Shown piece by piece: positions 22,235 through 31,105 of a stretch of DNA of 33,606 nucleotides. The notes beneath the pieces are model-generated. The model was not told the origin of the DNA. It worked only from the letters and a program-made list of their open reading frames with translations, and did not search any database. The stretch is taken from assembly GCA_019240115.1 (NCBI GenBank), contig JAFAYV010000010.1, positions 1 to 33,606 on the forward strand, written 5' to 3'. Origin of the DNA: Solirubrobacterales bacterium (lineage in GTDB: Bacteria; Actinomycetota; Thermoleophilia; Solirubrobacterales; Solirubrobacteraceae). Position 1 is the first letter of the stretch, and every line of letters begins with the position of its first letter. Position numbers and translations under genes: made by a program.

Positions 22235-23839
22235 TCAGGCCGCCCCGCCGCGCGAGGCCGCCCCGCCGCGCGCGACGCTCGAGCCGACGCGGGTGGCGGG
22301 AGCGTGGAACTCGTCGCGCACGTGGTCGGCGAGCCGATAGCTGAGCGCGAGCAGCGTCAGCGTCGGGTTGGACCAGCTGCTCGTGGGGAACACGGCGCTG
22401 CCGGCGATGTAGAGGTTGCCGATGCCATGGACGCGGCAGTCGCGGTCGACGACGCCGTGGCGCGGGTCGTCGGACATCCGGGCGGTGCCGCAGTGGTGCG
22501 CGCCGGCGTCGACGAGGCCGGCGAGGGCGGTCAGCTCGCGGGGGAGCCGGAGCTGCGCCGGGTCGACGCGGCCGAGCCGGTGCGCGCGCAGGAGCTCGTC
22601 GAGCCGGCCGGCGAACACCTCGGCGGTGCGCAGCTCGGGCTCGCCGACGCGCCAATCGACGCAGACCTCGGGCATGCCGAGCGCGTCGCGGACCGAACCG
22701 AGGGTGACGCGGCTCTCGGGCCGGGGCGCGGTCTCGACCTGGACGGCGAGGTAGGCGTCGCCGAAGCCCTCGGAGGCCTTGGTGCCGCGGAGCGACCGGT
22801 AGCCGGCGCGCACGAGGTGGTCGGGATGGCGGACGAGCGCGCCGAACACGGCCGCCGGCACCGGACGGCCGGCGCGCCGGCGCAACTCGCGGATCGCGCG
22901 GAGAGCCGCCGAGGCGTCCGGGTCGTAGCTGACGTTGGCCCCGACGGCGAGCAGCCGCTCCTCGCGCTGCAGCTGCGGCGAGGCGCTCAGCTTGGCGAAG
23001 TGGCGCACGCCGTGCAGCCGCCGGCCGTGCAGCAGCTGGGCGAGTCGCCGGCGGTCGGGATCGACGATCCGCAGGTTGAGGTGGAGGTGCTCCTGGAAGA
23101 AGCGTCCGACCTGGTCGTGCCGGTTGCCGACGGCGTGGCCGCGGGGGCCGGTCGACGCGAGCAGCAGCCGCGCCGTCTCGACCGCGCCCGCGGCGAGGAT
23201 GAACGCGCGCGCGACGACGCGGCCGACCCGACCGGTCGGGGACCGGAACGCGATCGCCTGCACTTCGTCGCCGGGGCCGTTGGTCATCAAGCGATCGGCC
23301 TGGGCGTGCAGGAGCATCGTCGGGCCCTCGCCGGCGCGCAGGTGCGCGTCGTGGCGGTGGGCGAGATTGGGCACCGGCGCGAAGGTCGAGAAGCGCCGCT
23401 TCAGGCCGGGAGCGGTCGGCGGCAGCGGCAGCCCGGGCGGCCAGCCGCGCTCGTCGTAGGTCACGTTGGGCAGGCCGAGCAGGCGCTCGGCGCGCCGATA
23501 GGGCTCGGAGAGCTCCTGCGCCGGGATCGGCCAACCGCTGTCGGGCACCCAGTCACGCACCGCGAGATCGGCAGGCTCGAACGGCAGCGCCTGACCTGCC
23601 CACAGGCTCGTGGTGCCCCCGAGGCCGCGTGCGCGACCGTCGAGGACGGTGAGGCAGGGCAGGCCGCGCAGCTCGCCGGCGCCGGCGGGGGCGGGCGACT
23701 CGCCACCGCCGTCGAGCACGATGACCCGCATCGACGCGAGCTCGAGACCGAGCGCGATGCCGGCCGCCCCCGCCCCGACGATGCACAGGTCCGCCTCGTG
23801 CTCGTCACCGACCCGGGGATCGGAGAAGTCGACGATCAC
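22235..23839 (-). CDS. GMC-family FAD-dependent oxidoreductase
   Basis: The 534-residue flavoprotein has an N-terminal FAD dinucleotide motif CIVGAGAAGIALGLELA with the acidic strand-2 end VIVLDGGGE. GLGGTTSLWAGQALPF matches the GMC motif after the FAD domain. AFILAAGAVETARLLL follows, and the C-terminal catalytic region HHCGTARMSDDP continues to GNLYIAGSAVFPTSSWSNP with the active-site His/Asn pair. The GMC family oxidises alcohols, sugars or sterols; the substrate here is unknown. No Tat or Sec signal is visible, so it is probably cytoplasmic. The C-terminal ~15 residues are low-complexity (ARGGAASRGG). Confidence 0.9.
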   Translation of the reverse strand: MIVDFSDPRVGDEHEADLCIVGAGAAGIALGLELASMRVIVLDGGGESPAPAGAGELRGLPCLTVLDGRARGLGGTTSLWAGQALPFEPADLAVRDWVPDSGWPIPAQELSEPYRRAERLLGLPNVTYDERGWPPGLPLPPTAPGLKRRFSTFAPVPNLAHRHDAHLRAGEGPTMLLHAQADRLMTNGPGDEVQAIAFRSPTGRVGRVVARAFILAAGAVETARLLLASTGPRGHAVGNRHDQVGRFFQEHLHLNLRIVDPDRRRLAQLLHGRRLHGVRHFAKLSASPQLQREERLLAVGANVSYDPDASAALRAIRELRRRAGRPVPAAVFGALVRHPDHLVRAGYRSLRGTKASEGFGDAYLAVQVETAPRPESRVTLGSVRDALGMPEVCVDWRVGEPELRTAEVFAGRLDELLRAHRLGRVDPAQLRLPRELTALAGLVDAGAHHCGTARMSDDPRHGVVDRDCRVHGIGNLYIAGSAVFPTSSWSNPTLTLLALSYRLADHVRDEFHAPATRVGSSVARGGAASRGGAA

Positions 23840-24008
23840 CTGCCGGACTCCCAGGGTCGCCCGCGGTCACCGCCTCGCGGACGGTCCTCGCGCGTGATCC
23901 CCGATTGCACCACCGGGCAAGCCTAATCTCGCGCGGCGGCTCGTGTGGCGATACGTTTCGCGGGGCGGATCCGGCGCATCGGCGCGCCCCGCGACGCCCG
24001 GGTTCACC

Positions 24009-24058
24009 TGCGCGCGGGGCTCGAGCGCCCGCGCTGTGTGCGCGGGGCTCAAGCGCAA
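24009..24058. repeat. Imperfect direct repeat in the 23,840-24,093 intergenic gap
   Basis: Two copies of a ~20-bp sequence with core CGCGGGGCTC(G/A)AGCGC are spaced about 29 bp apart. The rest of this 254-bp gap shows no gene. On the minus strand TAGGCT near 23925 is a possible -10 for the GMC gene. Confidence 0.4.
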
Positions 24059-24093
24059 GCGGCGGGCGTGCCCAGCTCAGGCCGAGGCCGCGG

Positions 24094-24735
24094 CTAGCGC
24101 TTCTGCGGCGCGGTGCCGAAGACGTGGTCCCAGAACGGGGCGCTGACGCCGTAGCCGCGTTCGTGGTCCTGGAAGTGGTGGCGCATGTGCAGCTCGCGGA
24201 GCTTGCGCCCCAGCGCCGTCGTCGGCCGGTGATGGTGCACGTGGTAGTGCAACATGTCGTAGCCGAGGTAGCCGGCGAGGAAGCCGGCCCCGAAGGGGAG
24301 GAAGCCGGGAGGGCCGAGCACGAGCGAGAACGCCCACACGAACAGCGCCGCCAGCGGCACGCTGAGCGACGGTGGCATGACGAGGCGCATCGGATCGTTG
24401 GGGTGATCGTGGTGCACGCCGTGGATGATCCAATGCAGCCGTGCGCCGAGCCCCTGCTCGGGCTCGAAGTGGAACACGATCCGGTGCAGCCAGTACTCGG
24501 TCAGCGTCCAGAACAGGTAGCCGCCGGCCACCCAGGCCACGGTCGCGACGCCGGCCCCGCGCACGAAGCCCTCGACGAGCAGGATCGCGATCACCGGCAC
24601 GAAGATGAGCGGCGGCACGACCGGATGCACGCGCGAGAGCCGGTCCAGCAGATCGGAGTCGAACATCCGCGGCGACGCGCGCAGGACGTCGGTGCGGCTC
24701 AGTCCTTCGAGGTCCTCGGCAGGTTGGCTGGCCAT
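24094..24735 (-). CDS. Fatty acid hydroxylase/sterol desaturase superfamily protein
   Basis: A 213-residue integral membrane di-iron enzyme candidate. Histidine clusters are all present: HRIVFHF, HWIIHGVHHDHPND, YHVHHHRP and HMRHHFQDHERGYGVS, followed by FWDHVFGT. These sit between hydrophobic segments (about 38-55, 58-75, 115-150). The pattern resembles fatty acid 2-hydroxylase, which hydroxylates acyl chains in the membrane; the exact lipid is not known. ATG at 24735 is preferred over 24786: TAGACT lies seven bases upstream, giving a near-leaderless start, and no ribosome site is seen. Confidence 0.85.
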   Translation of the reverse strand: MASQPAEDLEGLSRTDVLRASPRMFDSDLLDRLSRVHPVVPPLIFVPVIAILLVEGFVRGAGVATVAWVAGGYLFWTLTEYWLHRIVFHFEPEQGLGARLHWIIHGVHHDHPNDPMRLVMPPSLSVPLAALFVWAFSLVLGPPGFLPFGAGFLAGYLGYDMLHYHVHHHRPTTALGRKLRELHMRHHFQDHERGYGVSAPFWDHVFGTAPQKR

Positions 24736-24798
24736 GACGGCAAGTCTAGTGTCCGCGTTCGCCGGTGGGTCGTGCTCCGCCCCCACGGTGGGGGCGCG

Positions 24799-25683
24799 CT
24801 ACGCGGCGGCCCGGAAGCGGCCCGGCGTCGTGCCCAGATAAGCCCGGAACACGCGACTCATGTGGCTCTGATCGGCGAAGCCGCATCGGCACGCGACGTC
24901 GGCGAGTGGAGCGCCCGAGCGCGTGAGCATCTGCTGAGCGCGGGCGATGCGCTGGTGCAGGACCCAGCGGTGCGGGCTCGTGCCGGTGGTCTGCTTGAAC
25001 CGGCGCGCGAAGTGGGCCCGGCTGAGTCCGACGGCGCCGGCCAGATCGTCGAGGCCGACGTTCTCGTTCAGATGCTCCTGAAGGTAGTCGCGCAGCGTGC
25101 GCTCCTGCACGAAGGTCAGGCCCGGCGCGCCGGCCAGCTCCCGGAAGAGCACGTGCGCGTGCTTGCGCAGGATCTGCACGGACAGCTGGCAGGACAGCGC
25201 GTCGATGAGCAGCCGGCTGCCCGGGCCACCCCGCGCGGCCTCGTGGGCGAGCATCATCGCCGTGCGGTGGATGGCCGGATCGTTGGCCTTGACCTCGTCG
25301 AGCAGCTCGACGTCCTCCACATCTCGGTCGTACATCTGACGGCAGGTGGCGGCCAGCTCGTCGTGGGTGAGATAGACGTGCACGACCTCGATGTCGCGAG
25401 GCCACACCCAGTGTGATCCAGCGGCGCGGGTGAGCAGCGAGACGTCACCCGGCGCCAGCTGCTCGTCGATCCAGCCGTGATCGATCTGACGGCGCATGCG
25501 GGTCTCGCCTCGGCGGTAGGCGACGATCATGTAGTCGCGCAGCGGCGGGACCTCGACGTCGGAGCCGGAGTAGCGGTAGCCACGGACCGACACCCCGTCC
25601 CAGCCCTCCTCGGGACTGCGAACCGTCAAGCGGCCCGGCACCCAGGTCGGAAGCTGATCCGGGACGATCCATCCCGTGGCCAT
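24799..25683 (-). CDS. AraC-family transcriptional regulator
   Basis: The 294-residue regulator has an N-terminal cupin-like sensing region (WIDEQLAPGDVSLLTRAAGSH is typical of AraC ligand domains) and a C-terminal double helix-turn-helix (about 190-290). The HTH signatures are VGLDDLAGAVGLSRAHFARRFK, TGTSPHRWVLHQRI and the second helix pair PLADVACRCGFADQSHMSRVF. The start at 25683 is preceded by TACGGT five bases upstream on the minus strand. It is divergent from the Baeyer-Villiger-type monooxygenase gene across 204 bp, and regulation of that gene is a natural inference. Confidence 0.92.
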   Translation of the reverse strand: MATGWIVPDQLPTWVPGRLTVRSPEEGWDGVSVRGYRYSGSDVEVPPLRDYMIVAYRRGETRMRRQIDHGWIDEQLAPGDVSLLTRAAGSHWVWPRDIEVVHVYLTHDELAATCRQMYDRDVEDVELLDEVKANDPAIHRTAMMLAHEAARGGPGSRLLIDALSCQLSVQILRKHAHVLFRELAGAPGLTFVQERTLRDYLQEHLNENVGLDDLAGAVGLSRAHFARRFKQTTGTSPHRWVLHQRIARAQQMLTRSGAPLADVACRCGFADQSHMSRVFRAYLGTTPGRFRAAA

Positions 25684-25887
25684 GCGCCACCGTACCACGC
25701 GCCGGGCGGACGCCCCCGGGCTCAGCCTGGATCCCCCGAGGCCGAGACTCGGCCCGTCATCGGCGGACCGAGGCGAAGAGAGCACGATCGTCCAACGGTC
25801 CGAGCCGCGCGTTCAAGCATCCGCGAGGCCGTGCGGGCAGCATACGTGAGCGGCCGGCGCGGCCGTGCATCTCAGGAGAGGATCGAC

Positions 25888-27543
25888 ATGACCGACATGA
25901 ACGCCAAGGACCCTGCCGGGACCCCCGATCTGGACGCCGTGGTGATCGGCGCCGGCTTCTCGGGGCTGTACATGCTCCACCGGCTGCGCAACGTGATGGG
26001 CCTGTCGGCGCGGATCTTCGAGGCCGGCGGGGGCGTTGGCGGGACCTGGTACTGGAACCGCTATCCGGGAGCGCGCAGCGACTCCGACAGCTACATCTAC
26101 TGTTACTCGTTCGACCGCGATCTGTGGCAGAAGTGGGAGTGGAGCGAGCGCTACCCCGAGCAGCACGAGATGCGCGCCTACCTCGAGCACGTCGCCGATC
26201 GCCATGATCTCGAGCGCGACATCCGACTCGACACGACGGTCACCGCGGCCACGTTCGACGAGCGCACCGATCACTGGACGGTGACCACTGATGGCGGTGA
26301 CTCGGTCACGGCGCGCTATCTCATCGGTGCCGTGGGTTCGCTGTCGGCGTTCAACACCCCGGACTTCCCCGGGATCGAGTCCTTCGCCGGCGACAGCTAT
26401 CACACCGGGCGCTGGCCGCACGAGGGCGTTGACTTCACCGGCAAGCGCGTCGGGGTGATCGGGACCGGGGCAAGCGCGGTCCAGGCGATCCCGCTGATCG
26501 CCCAGCAGGCATCGGAACTGACCGTCTTCCAGCGCACGGCCAACTACATCGTTCCCGCCCGCAACGGGCCCGTCGACCCCGAGCTCACACGCGCGCGCAA
26601 GGCCGACTACGACGGCATCTGGCAACGCGTCCGCGAGTCCAATTTCGGCTTCGAGCTGACGTTCCTGGAGAAGGGAGCCCTCGACACGCCGCAGGACGAG
26701 CTCGAACGTGAGCTGCAGGTCCGCTGGGACGAGGGCGGGTTCGGCATCTGGCTCGGCGCCTACGCCGACCAGTTCTTCGTTGAGGAGGCCAACGCCAAGG
26801 TGCGCGAGTTCCTCCACAAGCGGATCCGCGAGAAGGCCGACGATCCGCAGACGGCCGAGCTGCTGATCCCGAAGGGCCACCCGTTCGGCTGCAAGCGCAA
26901 CCCGCTGGACTCCGGCTATTACGAGACGTTCAACCTCGACCACGTCCACCTCGTCGACGTCAAGTCCAATCCCCTCGCCGCGATCACTCGTCAGGGCGTC
27001 CGGCTGCAGGACGGCACCGAGTACGAGCTCGATGCGATCGTCTACGCCACCGGCTTCGACGCGATGACCGGGCCGCTGACCGCGATCGACATCCGCGGTC
27101 GCGGCGGGGAGCGGCTGGCCGAGAAGTGGGCCGAGGGCCCGCGCACCTATCTCGGCCTGACCAGCGCCGGGTTCCCGAATCTGTTCATGATCACCGGCCC
27201 GCAGAGCCCGTCGGTGCTGTCCAACATGCCGGTCTCGATCGAGCAGCACGTGGAGTTCGTCTCGCGGATCATCGCCGACATGCGCGGCCGCGGCGCGGAT
27301 ACGATCGAGGCGACCAGAGAGGCCGAGGACGCATGGGTGGCGCACAACCAGGAGCTCGCCGAGGGGACGCTGTTTCCGACCGCCGACACCTGGTACATGG
27401 GCGCCAACATCCCCGGCAAGCCGCGCGTGTTCATGCCCAACCTCGACTTCGTCGGCCCCTACCGCGCCAAGTGCGACGAGATCGCGGATAGCGGTTATCC
27501 GGGGTTCGAATTCACGGGAGCCGCCACGGAAGCCCGCCGCTAG
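25888..27543 (+). CDS. Baeyer-Villiger-type flavin monooxygenase
   Basis: The 551-residue class B flavoprotein has an FAD motif GAGFSG (21-26), the Baeyer-Villiger fingerprint FxGxxxHxxxWP fulfilled as FAGDSYHTGRWP (166-177), an NADPH motif GTGASA (192-197), and GGTWYWNRYPGARSD as in cyclohexanone-type enzymes. It inserts oxygen next to a ketone to give an ester or lactone, with NADPH and FAD. AGGAGAG stands about nine bases before the ATG. The divergent AraC regulator suggests induction by a substrate such as a cyclic or steroid-like ketone, but the substrate cannot be read from sequence. Confidence 0.93.
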   Translation: MTDMNAKDPAGTPDLDAVVIGAGFSGLYMLHRLRNVMGLSARIFEAGGGVGGTWYWNRYPGARSDSDSYIYCYSFDRDLWQKWEWSERYPEQHEMRAYLEHVADRHDLERDIRLDTTVTAATFDERTDHWTVTTDGGDSVTARYLIGAVGSLSAFNTPDFPGIESFAGDSYHTGRWPHEGVDFTGKRVGVIGTGASAVQAIPLIAQQASELTVFQRTANYIVPARNGPVDPELTRARKADYDGIWQRVRESNFGFELTFLEKGALDTPQDELERELQVRWDEGGFGIWLGAYADQFFVEEANAKVREFLHKRIREKADDPQTAELLIPKGHPFGCKRNPLDSGYYETFNLDHVHLVDVKSNPLAAITRQGVRLQDGTEYELDAIVYATGFDAMTGPLTAIDIRGRGGERLAEKWAEGPRTYLGLTSAGFPNLFMITGPQSPSVLSNMPVSIEQHVEFVSRIIADMRGRGADTIEATREAEDAWVAHNQELAEGTLFPTADTWYMGANIPGKPRVFMPNLDFVGPYRAKCDEIADSGYPGFEFTGAATEARR

Positions 27544-27547
27544 TCCG

Positions 27548-27847
27548 GTGAGCATGCCCGGGGCGCCCCGCTGGTGGCAGATCCGCCGGGCCCAGAACCT
27601 CAAGCCGGCGACCTACCGCTGCCCGCTCTGCGACGAGCTGCTGCCGGCGCTCTCCGAGCACGTGCTGATCGTGCCCGAGGGCGACGGCGCCCGGCGGCGC
27701 CACGCCCACACCGCGTGCGCGGCACGCGCGCGCCGGGAGGGCCGCCTGCCGACGCGCGAGGAATCGGAGCCCACCCAGCCCGAGCGCGGCCCACCGCGGC
27801 GGCCGGGGGCGTGGGCGCGGGTGGCCGCTAGGCTGCGCGCCCGATGA
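27548..27847 (+). CDS. Small Cys-pair protein, possible zinc ribbon remnant
   Basis: The 99-residue protein contains YRCPLCDELLPALSEHVL and HAHTACAARARREGRLP. CxxC plus His and Cys further on suggests a single zinc site. The C-terminal third is Pro/Arg-rich. The GTG start lies four bases after the monooxygenase stop, and the stop overlaps the next ATG (ATGA), so it is co-translated. Similar small proteins of unknown function occur in actinobacteria; I cannot assign a role. Confidence 0.7.
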   Translation: MSMPGAPRWWQIRRAQNLKPATYRCPLCDELLPALSEHVLIVPEGDGARRRHAHTACAARARREGRLPTREESEPTQPERGPPRRPGAWARVAARLRAR

Positions 27848-28884
27848 CCCGGACGCTCGGCCTCGGCCTGCACCTCGGCTACTGGGCCGGTGGCCCGCCG
27901 CCCGGCGCGGCCGAGGCGGTCCGGGAGGCCGACCGGCTCGGCCTTCAGTCGGTGTGGACCGCCGAGGGGTATGGGTCGGATGCGTTGACGCCCCTCGCCT
28001 GGTGGGGGGCCAGCACCGATCAGATCCAGCTGGGGACCGGGATCGTCCAGATCTCCGCGCGCACGCCCGCGGCGACCGCGATGGCGGCGATGACGCTCGA
28101 TCATCTCAGCGGCGGGCGGCTGATCCTCGGTCTCGGGGTGTCCGGGCCCCAGGTGGTGGAGGGGTGGTACGGGCAGCCGTTCGCCCGTCCGCTCGCGCGG
28201 ATGCGCGAGTACATCGAGATCCTCCGCGACATCTGGGCGCGCACCGGACCGGTCACCCACGAGGGTCCGCACTATCCCCTGCCGATGCCGGGCGGCACGG
28301 GGCTCGGCAAGCCGCTGAGGTCAAGCGTGCGACCGCTGCGCGAGGAGATCCCGATCTACCTGGCGGCTGAGGGGCCCAAGAACATCGCGCTCGGCGCCGA
28401 GGTGTGCGACGGCTGGCTGGCGATCTTCTACTCGCCCCACCACGACGGCTTCTATCGCGAGGCTCTCGGCGAGGGGTTCGCGCGGCCCGGCGCCCGCCGG
28501 GCGCCCGAGGACTTCGAGGTCACCGCCCACGTGCCGCTGATCGTGACCGACGACATCGAGTCGGGCGCCGACCGGGTCCGGCCCATGTACGCGCTGTACT
28601 TCGGCGGGATGGGCGCGCGCGGCGCCAACTTCCACGCCGACGTCCCGATCCGGATGGGCTTCGAGGACGACGTCCGCCGCATCCAGGATCTCTATCTCGC
28701 CGGACACAAGGACGAGGCGGCAGCCGCGGTGCCGTCCGCGCTGATCGAGCAGCTGACGCTGATCGGCCCCGCCGACAAGATCCGCCACGACCTCGAGGCG
28801 TGGCGGGACTCGCTCGTCACCACCCTGCTGATCGAGGCCGATCCCGCGACGCTGCGGACCGCCGCCGAGCTCATCCTCGGCTGA
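27844..28884 (+). CDS. LLM-class F420-dependent oxidoreductase
   Basis: The 346-residue luciferase-like TIM barrel has N-terminal LGLGLHLGYWAGG, QLGTGIVQISARTPAATAMAA, LDHLSGGRLILGLGVSGPQV and RMREYIEILRDIW, all hallmarks of the bacterial luciferase superfamily subgroup that usually uses F420. The C-terminal VPSALIEQLTLIGPADKIR is also typical. The substrate is unknown. It is the third gene of the monooxygenase unit. Its stop overlaps the 3' end of the convergent regulator remnant by 14 bases. It implies that the organism makes F420. Confidence 0.9.
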   Translation: MTRTLGLGLHLGYWAGGPPPGAAEAVREADRLGLQSVWTAEGYGSDALTPLAWWGASTDQIQLGTGIVQISARTPAATAMAAMTLDHLSGGRLILGLGVSGPQVVEGWYGQPFARPLARMREYIEILRDIWARTGPVTHEGPHYPLPMPGGTGLGKPLRSSVRPLREEIPIYLAAEGPKNIALGAEVCDGWLAIFYSPHHDGFYREALGEGFARPGARRAPEDFEVTAHVPLIVTDDIESGADRVRPMYALYFGGMGARGANFHADVPIRMGFEDDVRRIQDLYLAGHKDEAAAAVPSALIEQLTLIGPADKIRHDLEAWRDSLVTTLLIEADPATLRTAAELILG

Positions 28885-29447
28885 GGCCCGGCTGGAGTGC
28901 CCGAGCGCCGAGGCGCCGCTCGGCGTCGAGGATCCGCTCGGCCTTCAGACCGAGGCTGAGGCGCTCACGCCCGGTCGATTCGTACGGGGAGAGCCCCGAC
29001 ACCTCGTGCACGCGCGCGAGCCGATAGCCGACCGTGTGGCGGTGCAGGCTCATCGCTTCGGCGGTCTCGGTCGTCGAGCCGTCGTGGGGTGACCGCCACG
29101 ACGCCGACGAGTTGCTCGCCGATCGCAATCGCGACGGTGTGCTCGATCTCGTCCGGCGTCGTGCCGTCGACGCCCGCGGCGACTGCCTCGGCATGCTCGG
29201 TGATCACCCGCAGCACCTCCTCGGACACCGCGTGCGGCGGCGAGACGACCGGCTCACCCAGCGACGGGATGGCGATCGCCACCGGACGCCCGAGCGCCTC
29301 GGCGACGCGGCCGGTGACGCTCGACAGATCGTCGCCGGCGACCGCTCCGGCGACGAGCGTCAGCGGAGTGGACCGGGGAGCGGCCGACGCCGCTCCCCGG
29401 CCCGACGCTGACGGATGGCGCTGGTCAGGCCCGTGCGGGCGCTGCAT
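28871..29447 (-). pseudogene. PucR/CdaR-type regulator, frameshifted and internally deleted
   Basis: Two minus-strand reading frames together give a shortened regulator. From 29447 the first frame reads an N-terminal sensory segment (DDLSSVTGRVAEALGRPVAIAIPS through EHTVAIAIGEQLVGVVAVTP). Near 29,090 the sense jumps to another frame, which continues STTETAEAMSLHRHTVGYRLARV and GLKAERILDAERRLG, the C-terminal PucR helix-turn-helix. The frames meet at a point where the whole central domain of the family is missing: only about 190 codons remain of a family usually 350 residues or more. Deletion plus frameshift has inactivated it. A sequencing error could explain the shift but not the missing domain. 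Confidence 0.72.
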
Positions 29448-29486
29448 GCCCGCCGCGCACGGGGCCAGCGTTCAGCACCAGGTCCC

Positions 29487-30893
29487 TCATGCGGGGGTGC
29501 CGCTGGCCGTGGAGCGTCCGGTGGCCACGTCCGGGACCCCGCTCGGGAATCCCAGCGACGGGATGTCGGACGGGTACACCTCGTGACCGTGCTCGGCGGT
29601 GTCGCCGATCTCCATGTTCTCCTCGGACATCCGCAACGGGATGAACAGGCCGACGAGCCGCAGCAGGATGAACGTGGCCACCGCCGACCACGCGATGACG
29701 AACATGCCGGCGAAGAACTGCCACTTGAGCTGGTTGAAGCCCCCATGGACGACACCGGGCTGGGCGGCCACGCTCGCCGTCTTGCCCAGGCCACGGTAGA
29801 CGACCATGTTCGGGTCGGCGAAGATCCCGACGAGCAGGCCTCCGAAGAGGCCGGCGAACCCGTGGGTGTAGACCACGCCCAGCGTGTCGTCGACGTTGCG
29901 GAACGGCCGCACCCGGCTCAGGTAGTTCAGCGCGAAGTAGACGAGCGTCGACGCGATGACGCCGATCGCGATCGCCCCCCAGCCATTGACGTAGCCCGCC
30001 GCCGGGGTGATCCCCACGAGGCCGACGATCATGCCGTTGGCGCCCGAGATCAAGCCTGGCTTGCGGCCGGTCAGATAGTCCCAGGCGACCCACACCAGGA
30101 AGGCCACCGCCGTGCACAGGTTCGTGTTCAGGACGGCCGCCGAGGCCGACGCGCCCGCGAAGTACGGGTCGCCGCCGTTGAAGCCGTTCCAGCCCAGCCA
30201 CAGGAGGCCGACGCCGATCGAGACCATCGCGACGTTGTTCGGGGCGTCGATCTCGCGGTCGCGCTGCAGCCGCGGGCCGACCACCGCGGCCGCCACGAAG
30301 CCGGACACCCCGGCGGAGAGGTGGATGACGTAGCCGCCGGAATAGTCGACGGCGCCGTGCTGGGCGAAGAAGCCGCCGCCCCAGATGCAGAACGCGTCAA
30401 CCGTGTAGACGATCGACGACCACAGCAGGACGAACGGGATCCACGCCTTGAAGTTGATCCGCCCGAGCACCGAGCCGAGCATCAGGATCGGCGTGATCGC
30501 CGCGAACACGAACTGGAAGTAGGCGAGCGTCGCCTGGGGGAACTTGAACGCTGGTCCGAGGGTGGCCAACGGGATCGCCGCCTGGCCCTGCTCGGCCTTG
30601 TGTCCGAGGATCTCCCCCGGGATCCCGATGAAGTTCCCGAGGAAGCCCGAGGACGCCAGCCCGTGCCAGGGCGTGCCGAAGCCCATCTTGAAGCCCCAGA
30701 GCACCCACATGATGAGCACGGTCGCGAACGCCGCGAACGTGAGCATCATGCTGTTGATCGACCAGCGCTTCTGCATCACGCCGCCGTAGAGCACGACGAG
30801 GCCGGGGACGCTCATCAGCCCCACCAGGGTCGCCGCGGTCATCTGCCAAGCGTTGTCCCCGGGGCTGAGCCACGTTGGATAGGCCTGCCACAT
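29487..30893 (-). CDS. amt: Ammonium transporter, Amt family
   Basis: The 468-residue protein has about 11 hydrophobic segments. Amt signatures are MSVPGLVVLYGGVM, AGVSGFVAAAVVGPR and NGMIVGLVGITPAAGYV. The pore histidines of the twin-His motif are His191 in YVIHLSAGVSG and His344 in YTHGFAGLFGG. It moves ammonium into the cell. AAGGAGA stands about ten bases before the ATG at 30893. No glnK gene follows; the downstream neighbour is the broken regulator. Confidence 0.95.
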   Translation of the reverse strand: MWQAYPTWLSPGDNAWQMTAATLVGLMSVPGLVVLYGGVMQKRWSINSMMLTFAAFATVLIMWVLWGFKMGFGTPWHGLASSGFLGNFIGIPGEILGHKAEQGQAAIPLATLGPAFKFPQATLAYFQFVFAAITPILMLGSVLGRINFKAWIPFVLLWSSIVYTVDAFCIWGGGFFAQHGAVDYSGGYVIHLSAGVSGFVAAAVVGPRLQRDREIDAPNNVAMVSIGVGLLWLGWNGFNGGDPYFAGASASAAVLNTNLCTAVAFLVWVAWDYLTGRKPGLISGANGMIVGLVGITPAAGYVNGWGAIAIGVIASTLVYFALNYLSRVRPFRNVDDTLGVVYTHGFAGLFGGLLVGIFADPNMVVYRGLGKTASVAAQPGVVHGGFNQLKWQFFAGMFVIAWSAVATFILLRLVGLFIPLRMSEENMEIGDTAEHGHEVYPSDIPSLGFPSGVPDVATGRSTASGTPA

Positions 30894-31105
30894 GTGTAAA
30901 AGGTCTCCTTGTCCGAAAAGACGGAAAGCCGCCGCGGCGCGCCACGACGACGGGACCGGACGAGCCGGGCCCTCATAGCAACGGTTCGTGAGTATCTCGG
31001 GGAGTTCCGGTCCTCCCCATGGCCTCGCGTCCAGCAAACCCAGCACCCATCTGGACATAGGGACAAGAGGCGGCGCGCGGCGCTCGCTGCGGCGGGCGGC
31101 GCTCG
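30894..31105 (-). other. Intergenic leader upstream of amt
   Basis: These 212 bases contain the amt ribosome site (AAGGAGA) but no gene I can support. Near the distal end CGGCGCTCGCT occurs twice. I looked for nitrogen-regulator-type palindromes and found no convincing match. Confidence 0.4.

Noticed and set aside
22142-23926. 594-codon plus-strand frame starting inside tRNA-Ser(TGA)
   Set aside because: It begins within a tRNA and runs opposite a convincing GMC oxidoreductase.
29415-30899. 494-codon plus-strand frame opposite amt
   Set aside because: Asp/Arg/Glu-rich antisense product; the minus strand has hydrophobic segments and the twin histidines of Amt.
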